NCBI GenBank assembly: GCA_937921035.1
Contig: CALEUL010000039.1
Location: 1-64,000 of the forward strand
Reading direction: 5' to 3'
From: an uncultured Porphyromonadaceae bacterium
GTDB taxonomy: Bacteria > Bacteroidota > Bacteroidia > Bacteroidales > Muribaculaceae
Length of the DNA stretch: 64,000 nucleotides
Positions 34,999-44,657 of the stretch are shown piece after piece. The position numbers were made by a program, and so were the translations under genes. The notes under the pieces are model-generated. The model was not told the DNA's origin and did not search any database. It worked only from the letters and a program-made list of their open reading frames with translations. Positions within the stretch are counted from its first letter, which is position 1, and each line of letters starts with the position of its first letter.

Positions 34999-37900
34999 AT
35001 GAGGAAAGCTTGGAAACTGTTCCGCGCCGTTGTTTCGGCCATACTGCTGGTAGTAGTCCTACTGCCGGCAGTGCTTTATGTGCTCCTTTCCCTCGACCCG
35101 GTGCAGCAAAGCGTGCGCACAGCCGCACAAACCGAACTGTCGAACCTTCTGGGTGCGGACGTAAGCATTGGCTACGTCCGCATCCATCCTTTCAGGCGCC
35201 TTAACGTAGACGACGTAAGTATCGCTCTCGGCACCGACACCATCGCGCGAATCGGTACAATCAGCGCTGGCATCGAAATTACGCCGCTGATCACCAGGCA
35301 ACAGTTTGTAGTAGATTACGCCCTCGTAGACGGTCTCGACCTCGCCGTTACGCGACCGGCACCGGACGCACCGCTGAACATACAGCCGATACTCAACCGT
35401 CTGAAAAGCGACAACAAAGGACCTCGCAAGCAGTTCAGCCTTGAGATAAACACCATTATAGTACGCCGGGCGTCGGCAAGCTACGATGACCTTTCCGCGC
35501 CCCCCGCCGACTCGCTACGTTTCGACCCTAAACACATTGCCGTACGCGATTTGGCGGTGAATGCCTTCATCCCCGTTCTAACCGACAACACGTACATTAT
35601 CAATCTGGACCATCTCTCTTTTGAAGAACGCAGCGGTTTCTCCTTGGAAAAACTCACCGGAAACTTCACCTTCTCGCCGGATAGTCTTTCCGTATCCGAC
35701 CTGTCGCTCGCTCTGCCTAACAGCAGACTGTCGTTCCGGCCGATAGAAATGGCATACCAGTCGCCGGATAAAATTCTGTGTAATCTCGCCGAGACACCGT
35801 TGCTCGTCGCCACAGGTTCCGATTGTCTGCTCTACCCTCCCGACATCAGTCAGTTTGTGCCCGTACTGGGCATTCTGGACAGCGTGATAGGATTCGGTCT
35901 GGAAGCAGAGATATCCACCGACGCCATCGCGCTACGCTCGCTCGAAATAGAAGATGTATCCGGAAACGCCTTCAACGCAAGTATCAGCGGTAACGTCCAG
36001 GGATTTGCCAACAAGGACAGCCTTAAATACGATCTCACCGAAGGCCGCGTAAGCATCAACGGCCCGGAACTAAAGAATATGCTCGGAAGCCTCATTCCTT
36101 CCGGCATAGCAAAAGAACTGAACAAAATGCCCGACCTACGGTTCCGCCTCAACGGAGGAGGATCATTGGAGACCGGACACGTAGACATCCATTCGGCTGG
36201 CACCCCGGGTCAGATTACAGCCCGTGCCTCGTACTTGCACTTCGGCCACATATATAAATTAAACGGCGACATCGACATATCGGAACTCAACATTGGGCTC
36301 CTCACATCCGACAGCAAATTAGGAAAACTCGACGCCGCAATATCTGGAAACGCCACACTCACTCGCAAACTTGTCGACGCTCACGTGGATGCGGATATCA
36401 ACCGTTTAGACTTCAAAGGCTACAGCTACTCCGACGCTAAAATTGCCTTCGATCTAAGCGACGACAACAAAGCGCAGGTTTCGCTGAACATCAACGATCC
36501 ATCGGCTCAGCTTATGGCCTACGGCATATACGACTGCGGACCCAACCCCACGCTTCATGCCACCGCGCTTGCGAACAGCATCGACCTCGCCGCCATGAAC
36601 CTGTTCGACAAGCACCCAGGCAAGCGCCTCAGCGCCAAACTGAATGTGGAAGTTACCGATTTCGACCCTCGCAACCTCGCCGCCGAAGTTCGGCTGAACG
36701 ATATCGCATGGACCGACAGCCTCGGACAAGGCATACGAATACAATCGGTCAACGCCATTGCAACAGCCGGAGAATTCAGCAACAGCCTCGAACTGACATC
36801 GCCGTTTATCTGCGGCAAACTGATCGGCCATTACGATTTCGCGCGGCTTATACCCACGCTTAAAGGCATGGCGGCACACTTCATGCCCGCATTAGGATGG
36901 AAGATGCCGCCCATGCCCGACAAAGATACGGAAACCGACAGGAGCAATATTTTCCGCTTCGACTTCGACCTTAAGCCCTGCCACGAAATATCGCAGCTTG
37001 TGAATCTGCCTTTTACAATAGAATACGACGGCAACATAAGCGGTCAGGTTGACAGTAGCGCCGGATACGCCGACATACTTGTAGATCTGCCATATATCAG
37101 CCAGGGCAACAAGCTGATAGAGTTTACATCGGCATTCGCAAAGTTGGATATTGCCCACGACAAGTCTATGGTATATGCCACCACGCAGATGCCTACAAAA
37201 AAAGGCGACATGAATCTCGCCGCAGTTATAACGGGTGCCGAAAATAAAATAAATACCCGTATAGAATGGGGCCTGCAGCGCAGCATACCAATAAACGGCA
37301 CGCTCGATGTGTCCGCCGAGCTGTACCGGCTTGTCAGCGAAGCCGGCAGCCGCTTCCCGGTGGAGGCTTCTGTCAGCTTCCTGCCAGGCTCCATCAATTT
37401 CGGCGACGATATCTGGAACATAGAGAAATCGCAAATAGATATCACCGCCGACAACATCTTTGTGAAAGACTTTGCACTCGATACCGGCAGGCAACGCATC
37501 GAAATCGACGGATCGGCAGGCGACAGCCCCGACGACATGCTCTCCGTCGGACTGAACAACATACGGCTGATACACATCTTCGAAACGCTCGAGATAAATA
37601 ATGTGCTTATCGACGGAAACGCCACCGGACGTATAACAGCCACGAATCTGCTTACAAAAGAACCTATTTTGGAGTGCCACAAACTGCACGTAGATTCAAT
37701 AGGTTACAACAGCTGCTATTTCGGCGATGCGGATGTGCTCGCTCGATGGGAAGGCGACCGCCGAGCCATATTCCTCGATGCCAACCTCGACGGCTTCGAA
37801 GGCAAGAAATCGCACATATACGGCGACATATATCCAATGTCCGAATCGCTTGACCTTAACTTTGTGGCCGACAGCATACCCGTTGGTTTCCTCCGGCCTT

Positions 37901-39585
37901 TCATGGCAGCCTTTACAAGCAGCATATCCGGACGAGCCACCGGACGATGCCGCCTGTTCGGCACTTTCCGCGACCTCGACCTGGAGGGCGACGTATTCGC
38001 CGACAATGTCAAAATCAAAGTTGACTTCACCAACGTTACCTATTCGGCTACCGACTCTATTCACATCCGCCCGGGCAGCATAGACCTTAAAGACATCACA
38101 ATTCGAGACCCTGAAGGCCATACAGCCAATCTGAACGGCTATGTAAGGCACACTTTCTTCAACGCGCCGCGTTTCAAATTCGATATCACCGACGCTCGCG
38201 ACCTGTTGTGCTACAACGTGAACTCTCGCCTCAATCCCGACTGGTACGGCACCATATACGGCAACGGCAACGCTGCCATCGACGGACACCCCGGAGTGGT
38301 GAACATCGGCGTTAAAATGGCTACAGGCCCACGTTCGTCGTTCACCTTTGTGCTCTCCGACCGACTGGATGCCGAGAATTACTCCTTCCTCAACTTCCGC
38401 GACGTTACGCCCGACTCCATACGTCCTGTTGTGGCCGACAACGACCCGACACCTACAGCCATCAAAAAAATCAAAAACCGCCTGGGACAGAAAAACGAAG
38501 ACTCGCCAAGCGATTACAATATGGATATCGTTGTAGATGCGACTCCAGATGCCACAATAACATTAGTGGTAGACCCCGTCGGAGGCGACGAGATAAAAGC
38601 GCAGGGAAGCGGAAGCCTGCACATGGTATACCGGTCGGACAACAACGACCTGAACATGTGGGGCAAATACACAGTGCAGACGGGTAAATACCAGTTCACC
38701 CTTCAGGATATAATTATAAAGGATTTCACCATCAAGAACGGCAGCGAAATACAGTTCGACGGCGACCCATATGGCGTCAAGACAAAACTCTCCGCCTACT
38801 ATGCCACAAACGCAAACCTTACCGACCTCGACGAATCGTTCCAGCAGGACAAGGAAGTGGCCCGCACAAACGTGCCCGTACACGCTCTGATGAATGTTTC
38901 GGGCGACATACGCCAGCCTACTATCGACTTCGACATGGAATTCCCCACACTCACTTCCGACACATACCGCAAGGTGAGGAGTATTGTCAGCACGCCCGAC
39001 ATGATGAACCGACAGATTATATATCTGCTGGCACTTAACAGATTCTATACGCCCGACTATATGGCCTCCACCACAAAGGGCAACGAACTGTTCTCGGTGG
39101 CATCGTCTACTATATCCAGCCAGCTCGGCAACATGCTTGGCAAACTGAGCGAGAACTGGAGCATCGCGCCAAACCTGCGAAGCGACCGAGGCGACTTCTC
39201 GGATGTGGAGGTGGACGTAGCCTTGAGCAGCCGCCTGCTCAATAACCGCCTACTGTTCAACGGCAACTTCGGATACCGCGACAAGGCACTGAACAACGAC
39301 CAGTTTATCGGCGATTTCGACATCGAGTATCTGCTCAACAAATCGGGGACATGGCGTCTGAAAGCCTATAACCGGTACAACGACCGCAACTATTATGTGC
39401 GCTCGGCCCTCACAACCCAGGGCGTCGGCATCATGCTCAGGCGCGATTTCGATTCCATGTTCTCTTTCCTGCGCCCTAAGAAAAAGAAAGAGAATGAACC
39501 CGCGGCCACCGATACCACGGAAACTTCAAAGAAAGCCATGCCGGTAAAAATCCTCCACAACAACGACACAGACTCCATAAAATAA
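34999..39585 (+). CDS. TamB-like translocation/assembly module protein (DUF490)
   Basis: The 1528-residue protein has one N-terminal membrane anchor (about 10-32) and then a very long beta-rich periplasmic region built of repetitive beta-taco segments. It ends with a TamB C-terminal domain (about 1150-1500): VVDPVGGDEIKAQGSG, then QIIYLLALNRFYTP and a beta-strand-rich FGYRDKALNNDQFIGDFDIEYLL. TamB-type proteins bridge inner and outer membranes and are thought to conduct phospholipids or assist outer-membrane protein assembly. The gene begins 33 bp after the glucanotransferase stop; CGGGC-TTT-GCCCG at 34969-34981 makes a weak hairpin in the gap. Confidence 0.93.
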   Translation: MRKAWKLFRAVVSAILLVVVLLPAVLYVLLSLDPVQQSVRTAAQTELSNLLGADVSIGYVRIHPFRRLNVDDVSIALGTDTIARIGTISAGIEITPLITRQQFVVDYALVDGLDLAVTRPAPDAPLNIQPILNRLKSDNKGPRKQFSLEINTIIVRRASASYDDLSAPPADSLRFDPKHIAVRDLAVNAFIPVLTDNTYIINLDHLSFEERSGFSLEKLTGNFTFSPDSLSVSDLSLALPNSRLSFRPIEMAYQSPDKILCNLAETPLLVATGSDCLLYPPDISQFVPVLGILDSVIGFGLEAEISTDAIALRSLEIEDVSGNAFNASISGNVQGFANKDSLKYDLTEGRVSINGPELKNMLGSLIPSGIAKELNKMPDLRFRLNGGGSLETGHVDIHSAGTPGQITARASYLHFGHIYKLNGDIDISELNIGLLTSDSKLGKLDAAISGNATLTRKLVDAHVDADINRLDFKGYSYSDAKIAFDLSDDNKAQVSLNINDPSAQLMAYGIYDCGPNPTLHATALANSIDLAAMNLFDKHPGKRLSAKLNVEVTDFDPRNLAAEVRLNDIAWTDSLGQGIRIQSVNAIATAGEFSNSLELTSPFICGKLIGHYDFARLIPTLKGMAAHFMPALGWKMPPMPDKDTETDRSNIFRFDFDLKPCHEISQLVNLPFTIEYDGNISGQVDSSAGYADILVDLPYISQGNKLIEFTSAFAKLDIAHDKSMVYATTQMPTKKGDMNLAAVITGAENKINTRIEWGLQRSIPINGTLDVSAELYRLVSEAGSRFPVEASVSFLPGSINFGDDIWNIEKSQIDITADNIFVKDFALDTGRQRIEIDGSAGDSPDDMLSVGLNNIRLIHIFETLEINNVLIDGNATGRITATNLLTKEPILECHKLHVDSIGYNSCYFGDADVLARWEGDRRAIFLDANLDGFEGKKSHIYGDIYPMSESLDLNFVADSIPVGFLRPFMAAFTSSISGRATGRCRLFGTFRDLDLEGDVFADNVKIKVDFTNVTYSATDSIHIRPGSIDLKDITIRDPEGHTANLNGYVRHTFFNAPRFKFDITDARDLLCYNVNSRLNPDWYGTIYGNGNAAIDGHPGVVNIGVKMATGPRSSFTFVLSDRLDAENYSFLNFRDVTPDSIRPVVADNDPTPTAIKKIKNRLGQKNEDSPSDYNMDIVVDATPDATITLVVDPVGGDEIKAQGSGSLHMVYRSDNNDLNMWGKYTVQTGKYQFTLQDIIIKDFTIKNGSEIQFDGDPYGVKTKLSAYYATNANLTDLDESFQQDKEVARTNVPVHALMNVSGDIRQPTIDFDMEFPTLTSDTYRKVRSIVSTPDMMNRQIIYLLALNRFYTPDYMASTTKGNELFSVASSTISSQLGNMLGKLSENWSIAPNLRSDRGDFSDVEVDVALSSRLLNNRLLFNGNFGYRDKALNNDQFIGDFDIEYLLNKSGTWRLKAYNRYNDRNYYVRSALTTQGVGIMLRRDFDSMFSFLRPKKKKENEPAATDTTETSKKAMPVKILHNNDTDSIK

Positions 39586-39588
39586 TAG

Positions 39589-39612
39589 AAGGCCGACGCT
39601 CCCGCCGGCCTT
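39589..39612. terminator. Bidirectional terminator between tamB and the DXS-like gene
   Basis: AAGGCCG (39589-39595) pairs with CGGCCTT (39606-39612) around a 10-base loop. T-rich sequence follows on the plus strand (TCTGATTATTATTCG) and on the minus strand (CTATTATTTTATGG). It serves the two convergent genes. Confidence 0.85.
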
Positions 39613-39634
39613 TCTGATTATTATTCGTTATATT

Positions 39635-41380
39635 TTAAGCAAGCGCCACTTCCGCAACCTGTTCGGGAGTGAGGTTGTTTTCTTTAAGTACTTCGCCGAT
39701 ATTATAGCGATCCAGGAACTCTTTCTTCAGGCCAAGACATACCACCCTGACACCCGATCCGGCCATATAAGCGGCAACCTTCTGGCCGAATGCACCGTCG
39801 ATGATACCGTCGTCAATGGTAACGATTGTCTTGTAACCTTTGAGACCGTCGAGCGTCTTTTCATCCACCGACGACAGAATACGCGGATTAACAACCGTAG
39901 GATTCTTTCCCTGCTTACGCAGAATCTCCGCTGCCTGCATGGCTGTCTGGAGCATGGCACCTTCGCCGATAATGGCAATCTCGCTGCCCTCCTCCACTAT
40001 GTCATAACTGAAGAAATCTGTATTGACCTTACGGTCGGAAGAAACTACCGGACCTCCGGGCGTACGGATGACAACCGGACGCTCGCGCTGCACGAGAGCG
40101 TAATCTATCATCGCCAGATACTCCTCCTTGGTCGCCGGAGCAAGGAATTGTATGTTGGGGATATTGGAGATCATTGCTACATCGAAGAAGCCCAGATGCG
40201 TCATATCGGGAATACCGTAGATGCCGCCGGCAAAGTCAACCACAACTACAGGAAGACCGTTTATGGCCACATCCTGCGAAAGTTGGTCGTAAGCACGCTG
40301 GATAAACGTAGCCATAACACCGAACACAGGCTTGGCACCTCCTTTTGCAAGACCGGCAGCCATTGCGGTGGCATCCTGCTCGCAAATACCGACATCTATA
40401 AACTGTCGTCCTGCCTTGTGGCGTTGTGCAGGAGCAAAACCTATAGCCCCGGGGGTGCCGGCTGTAAGAGTTACTATATTCTTATCGGCAGCCATCCTGT
40501 CGAGCATATGCTGCGTAAATATATCGGTATAATCTGGCGTCGGATCTACACTCAGCGGTTCTCCGGTAGCCTCGTCGAACGGAGCCGTATAATGGAAAGC
40601 CTCCTTGTCTGCCTCGGCGGGAGCATAGCCGTTTCCTTTCATGGTGTTGATATGCACCAGCACGGCATGGTCGGCGTTGCGTGCATATTCATAAGCCTTG
40701 ATAAGACTTGCAAGGTCGTTGCCGTCGCGCACATATATATAATCGTAGCCCAACGCCTTGAAAATATTGTTGGCGGCGGTACCGTTGCTCTCGCGAAGAG
40801 CAGTAAGGTGCTGATATAATGCGCCGTGATTCTCAGCAATGGACATCTGGTTGTCGTTGAGGATCACAATGAAATTGGAGCCAAGCTCCGGACCGTAGTC
40901 CAGACCCTCCAACGCCTCACCACCGCCCAGCGACGCATCGCCGATGAAAGCTACAACGTTCTGCTGGCCGCCCTTGATATCGCGAGCCTTGGCCAGACCG
41001 GTAGCCAATGATATGGAGGTAGAAGTATGGCCTATCTCGAAAAGGTCGTAATTGCTCTCGCGAGGACATGTATAACCAGCAACATTATCGTAATCAGCCG
41101 GATTAAGGAACGCATCGATACGTCCCGTAAGCATTTTATGCACATACGACTGGTGCGACACGTCGAAAACAATCTCGTCGGCAGGAGCATCGAAAACGTA
41201 ATGCAGTGCTACTGTCGCTTCCACCACCCCGAGATTCGGAGCGACGTGGCCGCCATGCGCCGCAAGTTTGTCAAGAAGCACCTTGCGGAGTTCTTCTGAA
41301 AGGACAGAAAGCTCTTCTATATTCATGCCCTTGATATCTTTGGGCGAACGGATTTTGCTCAGGTCAATTTTTTCGGTCAT
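39635..41380 (-). CDS. Short 1-deoxy-D-xylulose-5-phosphate synthase-like protein
   Basis: The 581-residue protein matches DXS/transketolases from end to end: GHVAPNLGVVEATVALHYVF near 44-63, a ThDP region starting GDA (148-150) and running to NDNQMS (175-180), a pyrimidine-binding domain with DVGICEQDA (329-337; Glu334), and a transketolase C-terminal domain. DXS makes 1-deoxy-D-xylulose 5-phosphate from pyruvate and glyceraldehyde 3-phosphate for isoprenoids, thiamine and pyridoxal. Differences from housekeeping DXS (about 620-640 residues) are the shorter length, GDA for GDG, and EQDA for EQHA. Bacteroidales often carry such a second, shorter copy, so the exact reaction is uncertain. Confidence 0.8.
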   Translation of the reverse strand: MTEKIDLSKIRSPKDIKGMNIEELSVLSEELRKVLLDKLAAHGGHVAPNLGVVEATVALHYVFDAPADEIVFDVSHQSYVHKMLTGRIDAFLNPADYDNVAGYTCPRESNYDLFEIGHTSTSISLATGLAKARDIKGGQQNVVAFIGDASLGGGEALEGLDYGPELGSNFIVILNDNQMSIAENHGALYQHLTALRESNGTAANNIFKALGYDYIYVRDGNDLASLIKAYEYARNADHAVLVHINTMKGNGYAPAEADKEAFHYTAPFDEATGEPLSVDPTPDYTDIFTQHMLDRMAADKNIVTLTAGTPGAIGFAPAQRHKAGRQFIDVGICEQDATAMAAGLAKGGAKPVFGVMATFIQRAYDQLSQDVAINGLPVVVVDFAGGIYGIPDMTHLGFFDVAMISNIPNIQFLAPATKEEYLAMIDYALVQRERPVVIRTPGGPVVSSDRKVNTDFFSYDIVEEGSEIAIIGEGAMLQTAMQAAEILRKQGKNPTVVNPRILSSVDEKTLDGLKGYKTIVTIDDGIIDGAFGQKVAAYMAGSGVRVVCLGLKKEFLDRYNIGEVLKENNLTPEQVAEVALA

Positions 41381-41434
41381 GTATGAAATAAATATGTTAG
41401 TTATGCCTTTGTTAAATGTTTATCTTTTCCGGTA

Positions 41435-41442
41435 CAAAATTA
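41435..41442 (-). promoter_or_regulatory. Promoter -7 box of the DXS-like gene
   Basis: Minus-strand TAATTTTG lies 54 bp before the ATG. A TTG (41465-41467) is 22 bp further upstream, so the promoter matches well. Confidence 0.6.
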
Positions 41443-41592
41443 CTGACATAATACCATTAATGAACAACCCGGAATTGCCTAAAGTTTACCAATTTTACTG
41501 CCCCTCCTCCGGCCACATATGTTTACACATGGCGATATATACGCCGTGCCACCGAAAAAGGTTCCCCCTGTCATCAGTGTAAACAACTACAT

Positions 41593-43296
41593 CTAATGCT
41601 GCCTGCTGATAATAGCTACACTGTTTTTATAATATGGAAACTCCACTGCGCCATTTTTCACTTCAGCCATCTGATTAGTGTATAATTCTGTAAGTATTGT
41701 TCCGTCTGCAAAGATACCGTCGACTGGAATAATACGGTGCGGTTCAGGCTTCAGCACTATCAGCAGACTGTCTGTATCGTTGTATCGCAGACAGGTATGG
41801 GTATCGATTGTGAGTTGTTTGCCAGTACCGATCACCGGATTTGACCGTCGGATTTGTCCCAGCCGTCTGTAGTGTGCCAGAAGAGGCGCGTCAATATCAT
41901 TCCAGTCCATATCCGAACGGAATGCCTGATTACTGTCCACATTGAATCTTGCATCACTAAGTTTGCGGCCGGTTTCATCTCCATAATATATCTGTGCTAC
42001 TCCGGGAGCAAGCAGCAGCGTAGTCGCACAGTCTGTCATATTCCTCATGTCCGCATCCCTGTGGTAGGAATTGTTCAGATAGTTGAACGGATGCCAGTCG
42101 CTATGGGCCTGCACACTGTCTGCATATGCCTGCCATGTATATACCGCCCCGTCAAGATCGCCACTTTTAGGAAAGAAAAAATTGACCATACTCGAAAATC
42201 CGGCATCAGCATATTCCGCCTTGTAGTCAATGGATGCGTTCTCAAAATCTCCGGTCATATAAAAACGGTCTGTCCAATCGGATGCCGGTTCTCCCTTATG
42301 CTTATTCCTCCATTTATCAAGTGCTTTATTGCAAGCCTCACTCAGTTCCTTCCATCGGTACAGATGCACATTTTCCACTATGTCGCATCGGAACCCGTCA
42401 ATACCGAATTCCTCAACCCATGATGCAATCCATGCCGTAACATACTGAATAGGACTCCAGTTGCGGTCTTTCCTGAGGAATTTTGCCGAAGGATTAACCC
42501 ATGCGTCATTCATCCGGCCCTCCATCTTCCATTTCCTCTTCAGAAAGTCAGGAATTTTTGTAGGAGAATCGCTTTCGTCCTTAAAGTCAGGCATACCGTA
42601 AAGAGTCGCTTCAAGAGGGTTGCCTTCATCCCAACCCTCGTCAGGCATACGGATCCAGTCGCGCCCATACCAACCGTTCCATCCGGTACGACCTTCAAAA
42701 AACTTATCGAAGCTCCATTCCCGGATATGTTCAGCAGCCTGACGCTCATCATGCCCAGTTGTTGCGAACCCATACTGTACCGCATCGAGAAGTGTCGGAT
42801 AGCCCGGATCATTGAGGTTGGCACCAAGCATAACCCTTATTCCTTGTGCATGTAGAGTGTCTACAAGTTCGCGGAACTCTGCTACCGTGCCGTAGTTCTT
42901 GTCAATCTGTGTGTAGTCCAGAGGGTAATAACCGTGGTAACCGTAATGAGGAAAGTCATTTATTGAACCGCTGCCCGACATCCAGCCATGAATCTGTTCG
43001 TATACATCGGTCATCCAAACCACATCAACGCCAAGATCTGTGAAATAGCCCTCCTTTGCTTTTTGGAGCATCCCCTTGAAGTCGCCCCCGTGAAATGTTG
43101 CCGCATTAAGCTGTTCCGAACCATAATCCACCTTTCTTCCATAATTGATATCATTTGATGTATCGCCGTTGCAGAAGCGGTCGGTGATTACAAAATAGAC
43201 CGAGGCATTGCCCCAGTCGAAGACTTCATTCTCCGGCGCGGCAAAAGAATGCGACCCGGCCAAAGCCAATAACGTTAGCAGATATAGTTTCTTCAT
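41593..43296 (-). CDS. GH13-family alpha-amylase-like secreted protein with altered motifs
   Basis: The 567-residue protein has a signal peptide (MKKLYLLTLLALAGSHSFA) and a GH13 barrel of the MalS/periplasmic amylase type. Region II is normal (GFRCDIVENV, nucleophile Asp305). The general acid position reads MTGD, with Asp350 where MTGE is usual. Region IV reads YHRD (411-414) rather than HD. Region I reads MLGANLND rather than the usual VVLNH form, losing Asp and His. LLLAPGVAQIYYGDETGR near 425-445 is typical of the family. It may be a starch-binding pseudoenzyme or a divergent enzyme. It lies downstream of a LuxR-type gene in the same direction. Confidence 0.85.
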   Translation of the reverse strand: MKKLYLLTLLALAGSHSFAAPENEVFDWGNASVYFVITDRFCNGDTSNDINYGRKVDYGSEQLNAATFHGGDFKGMLQKAKEGYFTDLGVDVVWMTDVYEQIHGWMSGSGSINDFPHYGYHGYYPLDYTQIDKNYGTVAEFRELVDTLHAQGIRVMLGANLNDPGYPTLLDAVQYGFATTGHDERQAAEHIREWSFDKFFEGRTGWNGWYGRDWIRMPDEGWDEGNPLEATLYGMPDFKDESDSPTKIPDFLKRKWKMEGRMNDAWVNPSAKFLRKDRNWSPIQYVTAWIASWVEEFGIDGFRCDIVENVHLYRWKELSEACNKALDKWRNKHKGEPASDWTDRFYMTGDFENASIDYKAEYADAGFSSMVNFFFPKSGDLDGAVYTWQAYADSVQAHSDWHPFNYLNNSYHRDADMRNMTDCATTLLLAPGVAQIYYGDETGRKLSDARFNVDSNQAFRSDMDWNDIDAPLLAHYRRLGQIRRSNPVIGTGKQLTIDTHTCLRYNDTDSLLIVLKPEPHRIIPVDGIFADGTILTELYTNQMAEVKNGAVEFPYYKNSVAIISRQH

Positions 43297-43313
43297 TTCA
43301 AGATAATTTTATG

Positions 43314-43321
43314 CAAAATTA
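43314..43321 (-). promoter_or_regulatory. Promoter -7 box of the GH13 gene
   Basis: Minus-strand TAATTTTG, 18 bp before the ATG, suggests the GH13 gene has its own promoter separate from the LuxR gene upstream. Confidence 0.5.
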
Positions 43322-43368
43322 CCCCGAATAGCCAACACCCGCAATACTGATTTATAACCACGACATGC

Positions 43369-44142
43369 CTATATCAGTCTCATGGACTCAGCCGCCAGAA
43401 TTGCCTCTATTGAATTACCAACGCTTAGTTTTTCCAGAATATTCTGCCGATGCCTGTTTACTGTATGTACGCTTATTTCAAGTATATCCGCAATCTGTTT
43501 GCTCAGCTTTCCATCCTTAATCATCAATAATATTTCTTTCTCGCGATCTGTAAGAATATGCCTGCGCCTGTCGTTAAACGAAAACTCTATAACCTCTCCG
43601 GAATGGTTATTCTTTATAGCTGGAGATATGTTTCCGGTCCATTCCTGACAGGACGACAACGAATAGCAACATAGAATCAGCCAGATTCTTCCCGCCGGAG
43701 AAGGACATATTACCTGTGTGCTGTTGTCAACAACAGTATAATCTCCGGTTATATTTTTTATCCTGAGTATACATGTTGCCTGATATCGCAATTTTTCATC
43801 CCCTGGCATGGCATCGACAAATTTGAAGAACTCGTACTCAAGCATACGCTTGTCGGCGAGATCCTCCGGGTGTATTCGATTGTAAATGATATCCTCGTCA
43901 CTCGAATCAGCTTCGCAGACCATCGGAAATGAATCAGCCAGTCCTAAAAGCTTGCTCAGAGGCCCGAGATAAAGATAGCAATGGTCGCAAGACGCATCTG
44001 TTATAACCGTACACCCTTTACTCACGCTCATGTAACTCCGTGCAACCGCATTGCACTGCTCAAGATCCATCGGATTCAGAACCTCCTTGTATAGCTCCTG
44101 CGAACTGTAAATTCCGTTAAGCTCTTTGCGAAGAATATCCAT
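43369..44142 (-). CDS. LuxR-type transcriptional regulator with PAS-like sensor
   Basis: From MDILRKELNG the protein has 257 residues. The N-terminal half (about 60-185) looks PAS-like (HPEDLADKRMLEYEFFKFVD and ATCILRIKNITGDYTVVD). Residues about 190-257 are a GerE/LuxR helix-turn-helix: LTDREKEILLMIKDGKLSKQ, then ISVHTVNRHRQNILEKLSV. Bacteroidales contain many such orphan PAS-LuxR regulators. A longer in-frame reading reaches 44301, but a -7 box at 44185-44192 (minus TAATTTTG) lies inside it, supporting the internal ATG. It is probably a regulator of the adjacent GH13 gene, by position only. Confidence 0.85.
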   Translation of the reverse strand: MDILRKELNGIYSSQELYKEVLNPMDLEQCNAVARSYMSVSKGCTVITDASCDHCYLYLGPLSKLLGLADSFPMVCEADSSDEDIIYNRIHPEDLADKRMLEYEFFKFVDAMPGDEKLRYQATCILRIKNITGDYTVVDNSTQVICPSPAGRIWLILCCYSLSSCQEWTGNISPAIKNNHSGEVIEFSFNDRRRHILTDREKEILLMIKDGKLSKQIADILEISVHTVNRHRQNILEKLSVGNSIEAILAAESMRLI

Positions 44143-44442
44143 ATCGCTGATATTTTGTCGTAAGGCTTTATTGCCTGCGACATGCAAAATTACGAAATAA
44201 ACGGCGTATTCCCGAATCATCAACAAATCATCAACAAAGTAAGCTGCATATATGCTACCCGCACAATGCCGTTCGATAATCTCCCCGGCAGGAAATCCCA
44301 TTTATACTTTCGTTACGAAAGCCTCCTCCGCACAAAGCAAAAACAGATCCTTTCAAAAATATCAAAACTCCATTCTTTTGACACTAATCCGCTCCAAAAC
44401 TTAAAAATATTGTTAAATTATACACTTTTTGCTTCATTTTAC

Positions 44443-44473
44443 TTGCATAATATAGTAAAATGTTATACCTTTG
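44443..44473 (+). promoter_or_regulatory. Strong orphan promoter
   Basis: TTG (44443-44445), a 20-bp spacer and TACCTTTG (44466-44473) give an ideal Bacteroidetes promoter reading rightwards into a 340-bp stretch with no convincing gene. The predicted start is near 44480. Confidence 0.65.
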
Positions 44474-44479
44474 CATCGT

Positions 44480-44541
44480 GTTTTTCATGGTATAGATTTA
44501 AGGTTAACTGGATTGGTTGTCGCGAGACAATCAATTTTTTT
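44480..44541 (+). ncRNA. Candidate small RNA
   Basis: An ideal promoter is followed by about 60 bp ending in a hairpin and a T-run. GATTG...CAATC or TTGTC-GCGA-GACAA (44511-44532) can form the hairpin, then TTTTTTT at 44535-44541. No start codon with a plausible reading frame lies inside. If the hairpin terminates poorly, transcription could extend to the stronger hairpin at 44769-44799. No known RNA family was recognised. Confidence 0.35.
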
Positions 44542-44657
44542 ATTGGCTATCTCGCTGAAATATGCCAAGTTGCACATATTTACCGCATTATATAGCAGTT
44601 AAAACGGAGGCCTCCAGTCATGGTTTTACACGGTTTTCATGCCGTTTGTGCATATTT

